The notes under the pieces were generated by a model. That model was not told the DNA's origin. It made no database searches and saw only the letters and a list, made by a program, of their open reading frames with translations. A stretch of 59,325 bases of DNA from Flavobacteriales bacterium UBA4466 (lineage in GTDB: Bacteria > Bacteroidota > Bacteroidia > Flavobacteriales_D > Sanyastnellaceae): assembly GCA_905182895.1 (NCBI GenBank), contig CAJJDD010000001.1:1-59325 (forward strand), written 5' to 3'. A program made the translations under genes and the position numbers. Position 1 is the first letter of the stretch. Each line of letters opens with the position of its first letter. This document shows, piece after piece, positions 9,861 to 18,324 of this stretch.

Positions 9861-10562
9861 CTAGTTCACTTTAATGAGCTCTACATTAAAAACGAGCGCA
9901 TCATTTGGCTTAATCACACCCGGTCTTGGATTTACTCCGTATGCTAGGTCAGGATGAATATAAAATTCATAGACAGCACCTTCTTTCATTAATTGTAGGC
10001 CTTCTGTCCATCCTTTGATAACTTGAGTTACACCAAAAGTAGCGGGAGTTCCTTTTTTTCCTTTGGTAGGGTCTATTGTTCTAGAACTGTCAAAAGGAGT
10101 TCCATCGATTAAAGTTCCTGAATAATGAACAGTAACTTTATCTGCAGAAGTAGGAAGAGCACCTGTTCCTTCAGTTAATACTTTATATTGAAGGCCACTT
10201 TCAGTAGTCATCACACCATCTTTTTTTCCGTTAGAAGCTAAGAAGTCTTCAGCTGTTTTAAGATTAACAGAATATTTAGCTGATTTCTGTGTTTCTTGAT
10301 ATTCCTGAACGATTTTTTGAGCTTCTGTAATATCTACAGAAGCAGTTTCTGCGTATACATCACTTATTCCTCTAGAGATTTCATCGTATGATAATCCTTC
10401 AAAATCTTGAGCCTTCAAGTTTTCTCCTATACTCACACCTATAGCATAACTAACTTCGTTTTCTGTGCCATTACTAGAAGAAGAAGTGCCTTCGTCTTGT
10501 GCCATAGTAGAGCAGCCCACGATAGCTAAAGAAATAAGAGTTGGTAATAAATAATTTTTCAT
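9861..10562 (-). CDS. FKBP-type peptidyl-prolyl isomerase lipoprotein (FkpA/Mip-like)
   Basis: The 233-residue protein starts with a lipoprotein leader (LAIVGC, Cys 17), then an alpha-helical FkpA-type dimerisation region (about 35-115, with VSYAIGVSIGENLK and a long helix) and a C-terminal FKBP domain (about 130-233) with KVTVHYSGTLIDGTPFDSS, VIKGWTEGLQLMKEG and DALVFNVELIKV. It should catalyse proline cis-trans isomerisation and act as a folding chaperone in the periplasm or at the outer membrane. The reading frame is intact and the ATG at 10562 is the only start that gives the leader. It lies 31 bases after yaaA on the same strand and ends at a strong terminator, so it may be the last gene of a cvfB-yaaA-FKBP unit. 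Confidence 0.9.
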   Translation of the reverse strand: MKNYLLPTLISLAIVGCSTMAQDEGTSSSSNGTENEVSYAIGVSIGENLKAQDFEGLSYDEISRGISDVYAETASVDITEAQKIVQEYQETQKSAKYSVNLKTAEDFLASNGKKDGVMTTESGLQYKVLTEGTGALPTSADKVTVHYSGTLIDGTPFDSSRTIDPTKGKKGTPATFGVTQVIKGWTEGLQLMKEGAVYEFYIHPDLAYGVNPRPGVIKPNDALVFNVELIKVN

Positions 10563-10593
10563 GTTTTTTTATCTTGTAAATACTAATTTATTT

Positions 10594-11319
10594 TCAATTA
10601 TAATTCCCATCAAATTGGTAACCCTCTTTGTCAAATTTAATTAAATCCTTTTCATCCGAGATTTTTTCCTCGATTATAAATTTAGCCATCATTCCTCTGG
10701 CTTTTTTTACAAATATCTGAATCATTTTTAATTGACCATTTCTAAAGTCTTTAAATTCGGCAGTGATTACTTTTCTTTCAGGAGATAAATGAGGAAGAAG
10801 AACCTTTGAGTATTCAGCACTGGCTAAATTTATAATGACGTCTTCTTTTTTCATTTCAGACTCTAGCTGCGCAGCAATAGTGTTTCCCCAATGCTTATAT
10901 AAGTTCGTTTTGGTTTCAGTCAGAGACCATTTACTCCCCATTTCTAATCTATACGGCTTGATTAGGTCTAAAGGCTTAAGGATTCCATATAGTCCAGAGA
11001 GAATTCTGATCTGGGACTGGGAGTACTCTAAGTCAGTTTTTTTCCAATTATTAGCATTTAAACCCAAATACACATCACCATTAAAAGCAAGAACAGCTTC
11101 CTTTTGTGGTGCGGTTTCCCATTGAGCATAGCGATCCTTATTGAGAGAAGTAAGTGCTTCGCTTAAGTGCATCATTTCACTTAAACTTTTAGCTGAGATA
11201 GTATTAAGTTTTTTAGCTAAACTATCTGCCTCTGACAAAAACGCAGGGTTCGAAGCTTCTAAAGATAATGAAGGGTTCTCGAAATTAAGTTTCTTCGCTG
11301 GAGAAAGAAGAATTTTCAT
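10594..11319 (-). CDS. yaaA: Peroxide stress protein YaaA (DUF328/UPF0246)
   Basis: The 241-residue length and the start MKILLSPAKKL are typical of the family, as are FNGDVYLGL (about residue 78), ILSGLYGILKPLDLIKPYRLEMG (about 105-127; shown here only as family hallmarks ILSGLYG and PYRLEMG) and the tail KKARGMMAKFII. In Escherichia coli YaaA limits free iron and damage during hydrogen peroxide stress and binds DNA. The role in this organism is inferred. The gene starts four bases after the stop of the CvfB-like gene, so the two are almost certainly cotranscribed. Confidence 0.9.
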   Translation of the reverse strand: MKILLSPAKKLNFENPSLSLEASNPAFLSEADSLAKKLNTISAKSLSEMMHLSEALTSLNKDRYAQWETAPQKEAVLAFNGDVYLGLNANNWKKTDLEYSQSQIRILSGLYGILKPLDLIKPYRLEMGSKWSLTETKTNLYKHWGNTIAAQLESEMKKEDVIINLASAEYSKVLLPHLSPERKVITAEFKDFRNGQLKMIQIFVKKARGMMAKFIIEEKISDEKDLIKFDKEGYQFDGNYN

Positions 11320-11323
11320 TTAG

Positions 11324-12226
11324 CTATTTTTTAATTTTTAGACCTCTCTTGGTCATTACGACTAAGTTTTTTTTAGTGAGGTCTTGAACTGCTTTCTTAA
11401 ACGTATTCTTAGTCATTTTTAGTCTAAGCTTAATCTCTTCTTCATCGGAATCCTCGGTAAGTCTTACATATTTCATTTCTTGAACCATAAGTAAAACTTT
11501 ATGAGAGGCATCTTTAATAGATTTTTCTATAGAAGGCTGCATGCTTATAATTAGTGAGCCTTGTCTATTGTCTTCTACATATCCTGTAAATCGAGCTCCC
11601 ATTTTAATGTGAGTGACAGCCTCAGCATCTGTTAAATAACCCCAGTATTTGTCATCTACATTGATCTTAAACCCTCCCTCAGTTTTCCCAACGATTTGAC
11701 ACTTTACTTCATCCTCATTTTGATAATTATACCCTCTTCTTTCTAGAAATTTCTCTAAATCAAAATCACCATTTAACTTTCCTGTAAGACGATCTAATCT
11801 TAAGGTCACGATGTACTTCTTATTTATCTCTGGCTGGATTCCTTCTTCTCTTTTATGAATAAATAAGTCAGCATCTAATCCCATGTCTGCAAAAAATGCA
11901 AATGTATTCATCCCTACAATCCTTAAATAGGCAAACTTATTCAGTGCTACTAAAGGCTCTTTCATCGTTCCAGCTATGACTCCATCTTTCTTATTGTAAA
12001 GGAATACGGAAACCTTAGCACCTTCTTTTAACAGTTTGTCGGTTTGATTATGCGCCATAGGAATTAAAATAGGCCTAGTTTCCATAACTATCTCCGGTTC
12101 CATGGTAAGCTTATGCTTCACTGTTTTTTCTATTTCTTCAGTTATTCCTTCAGGGTGTGTGAGGTAAACAAAATCTCTATCAATTTCAAATATCTCTAAC
12201 ACGTGCCAGTGACCTAATAAATCCAT
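11324..12226 (-). CDS. CvfB-like S1 RNA-binding protein
   Basis: This 300-residue protein has the CvfB layout: successive S1/OB-type domains and a C-terminal winged helix (about 225-300). Supporting segments are VSVFLYNKKDGVIAGTMKEP, FAFFADMGLDADLFIHKRE and the C-terminal LRLKMTKNTFKKAVQDLTKK. Staphylococcus CvfB binds RNA and affects virulence gene expression, while in Bacteroidota the role is untested. The start at 12226 lies five bases after a CCTTTG that resembles a -7 element, suggesting a nearly leaderless transcript. It is divergent from the T9SS cargo gene at 12327 and is followed at four bases by yaaA. Confidence 0.85.
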   Translation of the reverse strand: MDLLGHWHVLEIFEIDRDFVYLTHPEGITEEIEKTVKHKLTMEPEIVMETRPILIPMAHNQTDKLLKEGAKVSVFLYNKKDGVIAGTMKEPLVALNKFAYLRIVGMNTFAFFADMGLDADLFIHKREEGIQPEINKKYIVTLRLDRLTGKLNGDFDLEKFLERRGYNYQNEDEVKCQIVGKTEGGFKINVDDKYWGYLTDAEAVTHIKMGARFTGYVEDNRQGSLIISMQPSIEKSIKDASHKVLLMVQEMKYVRLTEDSDEEEIKLRLKMTKNTFKKAVQDLTKKNLVVMTKRGLKIKK

Positions 12227-12268
12227 GTTACAAAGGTCTATGATTTGAATTCTTATTCCGAATAAAAA

Positions 12269-12297
12269 TTGTTCTTTTTTATTACTTCATATATTTG
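12269..12297 (+). promoter_or_regulatory. Candidate promoter (TTG-N18-TATATTTG)
   Basis: A TTG at 12269-12271 and TATATTTG at 12290-12297 are separated by 18 bases, fitting the Bacteroidota TTG/TAnnTTTG promoter. The start codon at 12327 is 29 bases downstream. Confidence 0.5.
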
Positions 12298-12326
12298 AAG
12301 CAGTCTTAATTTAAATCAAAGAATTT

Positions 12327-14213
12327 ATGAAACTATATGCGCTAATTAGTACTCTTTTATTTTCAGGCTTCACCGTCCAATCTCAATGCTTAGAAGGAGA
12401 GACAGAAGTGTTTGTGAATGTTTTCACCGATAACTGGGGATATGAGACTTATTGGGAGCTAGGATTGACTGGGCAGGTATGTGGTGAAGCACCTTTGTTT
12501 CAAGGAGGAAATTTAGTTCAAGTAGGATGTGAGGGAGGAGGTGAACAGGATTCAGGTGGAGGAAATGGATATGCGAACAACGAAACATTTAGTGAAGGTC
12601 CATTCTGTTTAATGAATGGTGAAGAATATGACATCAATTTTATTGATGACTGGGGAGACGGAGGATTGATTTTCGAACTGATTCAAGATGGAGTTATTAC
12701 TTCGTTTTTTCAAGGTAGTGGACAAGGAAACACGTTTACCTTTACTGCTGGCGATTTAACTCCTGCATTTATAGATGGAGATAGGCCGTGTGATAGTTTT
12801 AGCGTAGAAATAGATGGGGCTTCTGTAGTTTTAGAAAACACAGAGGCCACAACAAGCCCTGGTGAGATTTCTCCTCCTGAAGGATTTTGTGGAGCTTATG
12901 GACAATGGTGTGATAGTAATAACGGCCCTTCAAATACGATGTGGGTGACTTTTGTACCAGAGACTGATGGTGCATTTGAGGTTTCTTCGTGTAATGAGTT
13001 AAATGACTTCGATACCGCTATAGCAGTATACCAAGTAGAAGATTGTTCTGATTTTTCGACTTACACACTGTTATCTAGTAATGATGATGCTTATATAGGT
13101 TGTTCAGAAGGGTCTACAGGATATGCTTCTACCTGTTACGTAAGTTGTTTAAATCCTGGAGAGACTTATTATATTCAGTTAGATGGTTGGGGAGGAGCTG
13201 TAGGAACTTCAGAAATCACTGTAACCACTCATTTGGGCGAGCCAGAGGAGAATAGTTACTTGACCGATGTTCAGTGTGCTAACGTGAAAGGAGATACGGG
13301 AAGTGGAATCGTGCCACAAATAAACGGTTTAGGAATAAATTATTCTGTAGTGTGGGAAGGGCCTAATGACTTTACTTCTGAGGAGCGCACATTAGAAAAT
13401 GTTCCAAGTGGAGAGTATACGTGCGTTATTACGAATGAATGCGGTTATGTTTTTACTGAAACATACACAGTGGCATCGCCTGAAGTTATAGTTCCTAATT
13501 TTACAGGAGAATTGACTTCATGTGAAGAGTTAGAGGACGGTACTATTTTAACTGACATATCTGGAGGAGCAGAGCCTTACGATGTAATTTGGTCTGGACC
13601 CGAAAGCTTCCAGTCATTTGAACCTAATTTAGAAAACATAGGTGTAGGAACTTACTTTGTAGAAATAGAAGATGATAATGGATGTGAGTATCAGTTTCAG
13701 TATACTATTTCTGCAGGAAACAGCCTAGAGTTTAGTTTGGGTGTTAATCCAACGTTATGTTTAGATGAAACCACAGAATTTATTGCGCCTCCAGGCTTCT
13801 TTCTCTATGAATGGCAGGATGGGAGCGAGAACTCTAATTATACCTTCTCTGCAGAGGAGAGTGGGGTTGGATTATTCCCTATCACTTTAACGATTTTAGA
13901 TGCTGTAGGATGCAGTCATACTGATGTTGTGAATGTGACAGTTGAAAACTGTCTAGGTATTTATGATTATACTAGTGAGGATTTCGGTTTATATCCAAAC
14001 CCTAGCACTGGAAAGGTAAACTTCATTCCGACTGAAAGTGCTTTACTTCAGGGAAGAGTCTTGGTGTTTGATTCTGCAGGAAAGGAAGTGTATAATGCTG
14101 ATACTGAAATCTCCAATGCTATAGATTTATCCTTCCTGAGTCAAGGAGTTTACAGCGTTATGATTACAACGAAGGAAGGTACTTTTAAGAATAAGCTAAT
14201 TCTCTCTGAGTAG
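12327..14213 (+). CDS. Secreted protein with T9SS type A sorting domain
   Basis: The 628-residue protein has a signal peptide (about 1-19, ending QSQC) and a C-terminal T9SS sorting domain (FGLYPNPSTGKVNF, then GVYSVMITTKEGTFKNKLIL). The N-terminal half has two aromatic, acidic motifs (TDNWGYETYW and IDDWGDGGLIF), a pattern seen repeatedly in extracellular Bacteroidota proteins. The middle (about 150-300) resembles a pre-peptidase beta-sandwich (MWVTFVPETDGAFEVSSC, FDTAIAVYQ, YYIQLDGWGG). Ig-like repeats (WEGPNDFTS, WSGPESFQSF) follow. No catalytic motif is recognised, so it could be an adhesin or a surface-layer component. It converges with the FkbM gene, whose stop is only five bases away. 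Confidence 0.82.
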   Translation: MKLYALISTLLFSGFTVQSQCLEGETEVFVNVFTDNWGYETYWELGLTGQVCGEAPLFQGGNLVQVGCEGGGEQDSGGGNGYANNETFSEGPFCLMNGEEYDINFIDDWGDGGLIFELIQDGVITSFFQGSGQGNTFTFTAGDLTPAFIDGDRPCDSFSVEIDGASVVLENTEATTSPGEISPPEGFCGAYGQWCDSNNGPSNTMWVTFVPETDGAFEVSSCNELNDFDTAIAVYQVEDCSDFSTYTLLSSNDDAYIGCSEGSTGYASTCYVSCLNPGETYYIQLDGWGGAVGTSEITVTTHLGEPEENSYLTDVQCANVKGDTGSGIVPQINGLGINYSVVWEGPNDFTSEERTLENVPSGEYTCVITNECGYVFTETYTVASPEVIVPNFTGELTSCEELEDGTILTDISGGAEPYDVIWSGPESFQSFEPNLENIGVGTYFVEIEDDNGCEYQFQYTISAGNSLEFSLGVNPTLCLDETTEFIAPPGFFLYEWQDGSENSNYTFSAEESGVGLFPITLTILDAVGCSHTDVVNVTVENCLGIYDYTSEDFGLYPNPSTGKVNFIPTESALLQGRVLVFDSAGKEVYNADTEISNAIDLSFLSQGVYSVMITTKEGTFKNKLILSE

Positions 14214-14217
14214 AATT

Positions 14218-14937
14218 TTAGTGACCTATAAAGTAATACTCGCTTCCACTTTCAAAGTGGTTTTCGAAATCTTGTTTACTTAAAGAATCCTTATTGTCTA
14301 AATATTCTTCTAGAGTAGAAATAGACATATTGCAACGCTTAGAGAAAAAATCAAAGACTTCAGATGGTGAAGTGCTGTAAAAGTCAGCAGCTCCTTTTCC
14401 ATGCTCGAAAATGACAAGTGGTTTATCCGCTTTCATCGTGTTCAAAGCTCCTTCAAGAACTTCTAGTTCGGCCCCTTCAACGTCTATTTTTATGAGAGCT
14501 ACTTGAGTTATTTTCTCATCAGATAGCGTTTGGTCTAGCGTTGATATTTCTACTGTAATAGTTTCTAAGTCTACTTGTCTGTTTTGATAATCTCTTTCCT
14601 TGAATCCGCTAAATGCCTCTGCATTTTTTACGTGGGTGAATTCCTTTTGACCACACTCATTACTCAAGCCGCAATCTTTGATGATCACAGAATTAGCGTA
14701 GTTCTTTTTTAAGGATTTAGCTAAATGTGGTATGGGTTCGAAACCGATATGCTTTCCGTTTGGAGCGTACTTGATGAAAAGATCTAAGATTTCACCTTTA
14801 TGACTTCCTACATCTACACAATTAGATGAGTCGTCTAATTTTCTCTCTAGAATTTTCTCTAAGAGGGCGTCATATTTCTGATTCTTAGATATATAAATAC
14901 CTAATGCAGTAAGACATTTCTTTATGAATTGTTTCAA
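14218..14937 (-). CDS. FkbM-family SAM-dependent methyltransferase
   Basis: The 239-residue protein holds the SAM-binding motif CVDVGSHKGE (about residues 39-48), HIGFEPIPHLAKSL, and the FkbM signature IKIDVEGAELEVLEGA (about 148-163). Such enzymes often O-methylate sugars in surface glycans or natural products. The start is a TTG at 14937 giving MKQFIKKCL, since no ATG gives a full-length protein. It is divergent from the small lipoprotein and the second FkbM gene, so the two methyltransferases lie on opposite strands around a shared control region. Substrate unknown. Confidence 0.85.
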   Translation of the reverse strand: MKQFIKKCLTALGIYISKNQKYDALLEKILERKLDDSSNCVDVGSHKGEILDLFIKYAPNGKHIGFEPIPHLAKSLKKNYANSVIIKDCGLSNECGQKEFTHVKNAEAFSGFKERDYQNRQVDLETITVEISTLDQTLSDEKITQVALIKIDVEGAELEVLEGALNTMKADKPLVIFEHGKGAADFYSTSPSEVFDFFSKRCNMSISTLEEYLDNKDSLSKQDFENHFESGSEYYFIGH

Positions 14938-15006
14938 GATTTACTAGAAGTTTGATTATTCATTCGATTTTAAGACGTTAGCCGTGAAATCGGTGCAAAG
15001 AACTTA

Positions 15007-15014
15007 TATTTTTG
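15007..15014 (+). promoter_or_regulatory. Candidate -7 element of the lipoprotein-FkbM unit
   Basis: TATTTTTG fits TAnnTTTG and lies 34 bases before the ATG at 15049. No clear -33 TTG is present. Confidence 0.35.
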
Positions 15015-15048
15015 GCATTAATGGAATGAAAATTGGAATTTCTTACCT

Positions 15049-15594
15049 ATGAATTATATAAAAACTATTACTGTGCCACTTTTCGTGTTTATTTTAAGTA
15101 ACTGTGGAAATCAACCAGACCTTTTAGAGGTCCAGTCTTCGGCAGATTTAGAGATGATAAATGAGTATCAAGACAAGGAGACAAATTTTAAAAATGTAAT
15201 TTTGTCCAGCCGAACATCTATTCCTGGTGTCCATTCTAATTTAAGAGGAACCAGGAAGTACGAAGTCAGTATGGGTTTAGAGTTAGCTTCTGCTTTAGAG
15301 TTTAAACGATTAATGGTAGATAGTGTGGTTATTCCATTAGCGGCTCTTATGATAAACGGAGAAAAAAAATCCGGATTTTTATTGGGAGAAAGCAGTGAGT
15401 ACGTTAATATATCAGCATACAGAAGAATATATAATAAAGACGCTAATGTTCCACAAGTTCATGAGCCTGTGGTCTATGAATCTTCTGGCTTGAGATTATC
15501 AAAAGGAGCCGTTTTAGAGTATACCAAAGAAGGGAAGCCTTATTACTTAGAAATTGAAGAAATGAAGATAATGCCTAAAATTTACGCTCCTTGA
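15049..15594 (+). CDS. Small lipoprotein of unknown function
   Basis: The 181-residue protein begins with a lipoprotein leader whose Cys is at residue 19 (FILSNCGN). The rest has no motif I recognise. It is rich in Ser, Glu and Tyr, with a segment VVIPLAALMINGEKKSG. Its stop (15592-15594) lies two bases before the ATG of the downstream FkbM methyltransferase, so the two are very likely one transcript. That linkage could mean an envelope role connected to glycan methylation, but this is only inference from position. Confidence 0.7.
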   Translation: MNYIKTITVPLFVFILSNCGNQPDLLEVQSSADLEMINEYQDKETNFKNVILSSRTSIPGVHSNLRGTRKYEVSMGLELASALEFKRLMVDSVVIPLAALMINGEKKSGFLLGESSEYVNISAYRRIYNKDANVPQVHEPVVYESSGLRLSKGAVLEYTKEGKPYYLEIEEMKIMPKIYAP

Positions 15595-15596
15595 GA

Positions 15597-16331
15597 ATGA
15601 AACAATTGACCAAGAGAATACTGTTTCCTCTTCTGCCAGATAGTCTCTTAAAACGTATGCGATCCAGGCATTACCTAAAGAAATTTTCGGAATTAACGGG
15701 AGAAGAAGAGCCGGAAATGGCTATTATAAATGACCTAGTTAAAGACGGAGATTCTGTTTTAGATATAGGAGCAAACTTCGGAGCGTATACGAAGTTGTTT
15801 TCAAATCTGGTAGGTAAAAAAGGACAGGTGCTTTCATTCGAACCTATTCCAGAAGTGAATGGATACTTAAAGGCTAATCTTCGCTCTGGGAATATACATA
15901 ACGTTTTGGTACATAATTTTGCATTAAGTAATTCCTCTGGGAAAGCTAATTTTTCTATTCCTAAATTCGACCATTCTGGAAATAATTTTTATGAGGGTCA
16001 TATAACAGAAGGTGAAGGAGACATTACAGTAGAGGTTCAGCGGTTAGATGATTTAGGAATAGCTAGGAAGATTTCTTTTGTTAAGTGTGATGTAGAAGGA
16101 GCCGAATTATTAGTGCTAAAAGGGGGTGTAGAGTTCATAGCTAAGCATAGGCCGATCTTTATGCTTGAAATAAACTCCGACATCACTACTCCTGAGGCTA
16201 AAGAGCTTATTCAATTTATGGATAAATGCGATTATGAAATCAGATTCATGGAGGGAAACAAGTTAGTGAAGGCTAAACCTGATTCTCATGGAGTAAACTA
16301 CTTTTTCTTTTATCGTGATTCAATCCAGTGA
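15597..16331 (+). CDS. FkbM-family SAM-dependent methyltransferase
   Basis: About 244 residues from the ATG at 15597; an upstream TTG at 15591 overlaps the preceding stop and is less likely. Motif I reads VLDIGANFGAYTKLF (about 57-71) followed by VLSFEPIPEVNGYLK. The FkbM core FVKCDVEGAELLVLKGG lies near 160-176, and IFMLEINSD follows. The protein is distinct from the FkbM protein at 14218 in most positions outside these motifs, so the two are not a recent duplicate. It probably modifies a surface sugar. Downstream there is a 250-base gap with a weak hairpin (ACCT/AGGT near 16410) and no gene, then the convergent glycosyltransferase. Confidence 0.86.
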   Translation: MKQLTKRILFPLLPDSLLKRMRSRHYLKKFSELTGEEEPEMAIINDLVKDGDSVLDIGANFGAYTKLFSNLVGKKGQVLSFEPIPEVNGYLKANLRSGNIHNVLVHNFALSNSSGKANFSIPKFDHSGNNFYEGHITEGEGDITVEVQRLDDLGIARKISFVKCDVEGAELLVLKGGVEFIAKHRPIFMLEINSDITTPEAKELIQFMDKCDYEIRFMEGNKLVKAKPDSHGVNYFFFYRDSIQ

Positions 16332-16581
16332 GAATGTTACCTCTAGTTTTTCTGTAAGCATTGACTTAGATGCTTGTGAAATAAGAGGTATAAATCCCAT
16401 CTAGAATACCTGTGAGGTTTATTTTTCAGTATCTCCAGTAAAATTATTTAATACTTTACCTGTATTTTTTGTGAGTTCTATTTTGGTAAAATCCTCTTAC
16501 AGATGGGCAAGTCATAAGGATATTTCAGTCGAGAAGTGGAAGTCTATCACGGAGTGCTTAGTGTTCGTTTCTTGTTCTTTT

Positions 16582-17703
16582 TTACTTTCCTGCAAATTTA
16601 GAAATAACCATATTTACCAGTGCACTCCAAGTGTACTTCTCTTTGTCATGCTTAAGGTTAGAAACGAATTCCTCCTTTTTACTGGAAGAAAAATAGTCCA
16701 GTAAGTTTTCAGAGATTTTCTGTGGGTCTAGTGGGCTAACATATCCTACTCGGTTATGTGGAACCATTTCAGTTAGTCCACCTACATCAGATACTAAAAG
16801 AGGAAGGTTAAAATGATAAGCGATTTGAGTAACTCCGCTTTGAGAAGCTGTATGATAAGTTTGAGCTAAGATATCTGCAGCACAGAAATAGGATGGAATC
16901 TCTGCTGAAGGAATGAAGTGGTCATGGATGATTACATTCTCTATCAGTCCGAGTGTTATAATTAACTGATCGTATTTTTCACGATCTTCATAAAACTCTC
17001 CTGCGATGATTAACTTGATAGATCTGTCTTTTTTTATTACTTCAGATAGTGCGCTTAACAATATATCTAAACCTTTATAAGCCCTTACTAAACCGAAGAA
17101 CAGAATATAATTTCCGTTTTCTTCTAAGCTTAATTTTTCCCTAGCTTCTTCTCTGGAGATAACCGCTCCTAAATCAGTGTTTATAGGGTGGAATAGACTT
17201 AAAATCTCCTTATTCGTAAAAGCCTTTAGCTCATCTTTCACATGAGAAGAGAGTGTGATAAACCCTTCACATTTAGATATGAGATAGTTAGTTAGAGCTT
17301 GATCTCCTAGTCTTTTTTCATGCGGGATTGCATTGTCACACATGGCCAAGACTTTCGTTCGGCAATTGATTAATTTAGCTATAGAGCCTAATGCAGGAGC
17401 CATAAATGGGATCCAATATCTTAAGATAACTAAATCGGGAGACTTCTTATTGATATAATGAGCCGCTCTGAGCCAGCTTATAGGGTTCAGACTACTTACT
17501 TTTCTTTTGATCTTTAGGTCTCTGGGCGCTTCATCCTCTGAGTATTGATTAGTCCCAGGAAACAAGAAGTTGGGGTACTGCATGGTAAAAGTGACCAACT
17601 CACACTGGTGCCCCAATTTATTAAACGATCTGCATAAGGAGTGATTCGTGTCAGCTATTCCGCCTCTGTAAGGAAATGCCGGTCCTATGATGATTACGTT
17701 CAT
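16582..17703 (-). CDS. Glycosyltransferase, GT4-type (family 1)
   Basis: The 373-residue protein begins IIIGPAFPYRGGIADTNHSL, the Gly-rich acceptor loop of GT-B enzymes. The C-terminal half holds LFFGLVRAYKGLDILLSAL and IIAGEFYEDR, followed by QSGVTQIAYHFNLPLLVSDVGGLTE, which corresponds to the nucleotide-sugar-binding E(x)7E region. It probably transfers a sugar during lipopolysaccharide, capsule or glycoprotein synthesis in the cytoplasm. Its start is one base after the stop of the YigZ-like gene and the frame is intact. It is the last gene of the rho-porT-dehydratase-YigZ series. Confidence 0.85.
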   Translation of the reverse strand: MNVIIIGPAFPYRGGIADTNHSLCRSFNKLGHQCELVTFTMQYPNFLFPGTNQYSEDEAPRDLKIKRKVSSLNPISWLRAAHYINKKSPDLVILRYWIPFMAPALGSIAKLINCRTKVLAMCDNAIPHEKRLGDQALTNYLISKCEGFITLSSHVKDELKAFTNKEILSLFHPINTDLGAVISREEAREKLSLEENGNYILFFGLVRAYKGLDILLSALSEVIKKDRSIKLIIAGEFYEDREKYDQLIITLGLIENVIIHDHFIPSAEIPSYFCAADILAQTYHTASQSGVTQIAYHFNLPLLVSDVGGLTEMVPHNRVGYVSPLDPQKISENLLDYFSSSKKEEFVSNLKHDKEKYTWSALVNMVISKFAGK

Positions 17704-17704
17704 T

Positions 17705-18319
17705 TTAAGCTACGTTAATGAGTTTAAATTTGGCACCAGGTATGCCGTTAATAGCATTCTCTAGGAGAGGAGCGTTATCCATTCTTATGTCGGTAAGAAG
17801 TGAGCAGGAAAGCTGGAAGTCTGGTTCGTTCATCTCTAATTGAAGCTCTTTAATTAGAGACATCACCTTGGGCATGGCGATATAATCAAAATCTAATTTA
17901 TAGAAATGATGAACGTGTCTTTCCAGTATTAAGTTCTCATTAATAGCCATTTTTGCTGCCGTTCGATAGGCATCTATTAGACCGCCCACACCTAATTTCA
18001 CTCCTCCGAAATAACGCACGACACATATAAATACATTGGTGAGTTCGAAAGATTGTATTTGGCCTAAAATAGGTTTTCCGGCAGAGTTTGACGGTTCTCC
18101 ATCATCATTAGCTCTGAATACTTTTTTATCTAGACCTAGCCTATATGCGTAGCAATGGTGTCTGGCAGAATGATGTTCTTTCTTTACTTCCTCCAATCTC
18201 TCTTTTACTTCCTCTATGGAGTAAGCCGGAAAAGCATTTACAAAAAAAGAATGGAATGAATTATATAAGCTTTCAGAAGAAATTTTTAACGTGCGGTATG
18301 AGTCTTTCGGAGTTTCGAT
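17705..18319 (-). CDS. YigZ/IMPACT family protein (start codon unresolved)
   Basis: The family core is clear: HSARHHCYAYRLG, RANDDGEPSNSAGKPIL and VVRYFGGVKLGVGGLIDAYR, then a C-terminal DUF1949-like domain. Eukaryotic IMPACT modulates translation control, and bacterial YigZ is of uncertain role. The reading frame is open upstream of the first usable start (TTG at 18196) and that upstream part reads DSYRTLKISSESLYNSFHSF, which matches the family N-terminus. The real start must therefore lie near 18310-18319, where no ATG, GTG or TTG exists. Either a start base was lost to an indel or substitution, or a rare codon is used. It follows the dehydratase stop closely. Confidence 0.82.
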   Translation of the reverse strand: METPKDSYRTLKISSESLYNSFHSFFVNAFPAYSIEEVKERLEEVKKEHHSARHHCYAYRLGLDKKVFRANDDGEPSNSAGKPILGQIQSFELTNVFICVVRYFGGVKLGVGGLIDAYRTAAKMAINENLILERHVHHFYKLDFDYIAMPKVMSLIKELQLEMNEPDFQLSCSLLTDIRMDNAPLLENAINGIPGAKFKLINVA

Positions 18320-18324
18320 AGGAG

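Noticed and set aside
16582-18319. Biosynthetic gene cluster for a secondary metabolite
   Set aside because: Glycosyltransferase, dehydratase and FkbM genes fit surface-glycan synthesis; no NRPS, PKS or RiPP-type gene is present.
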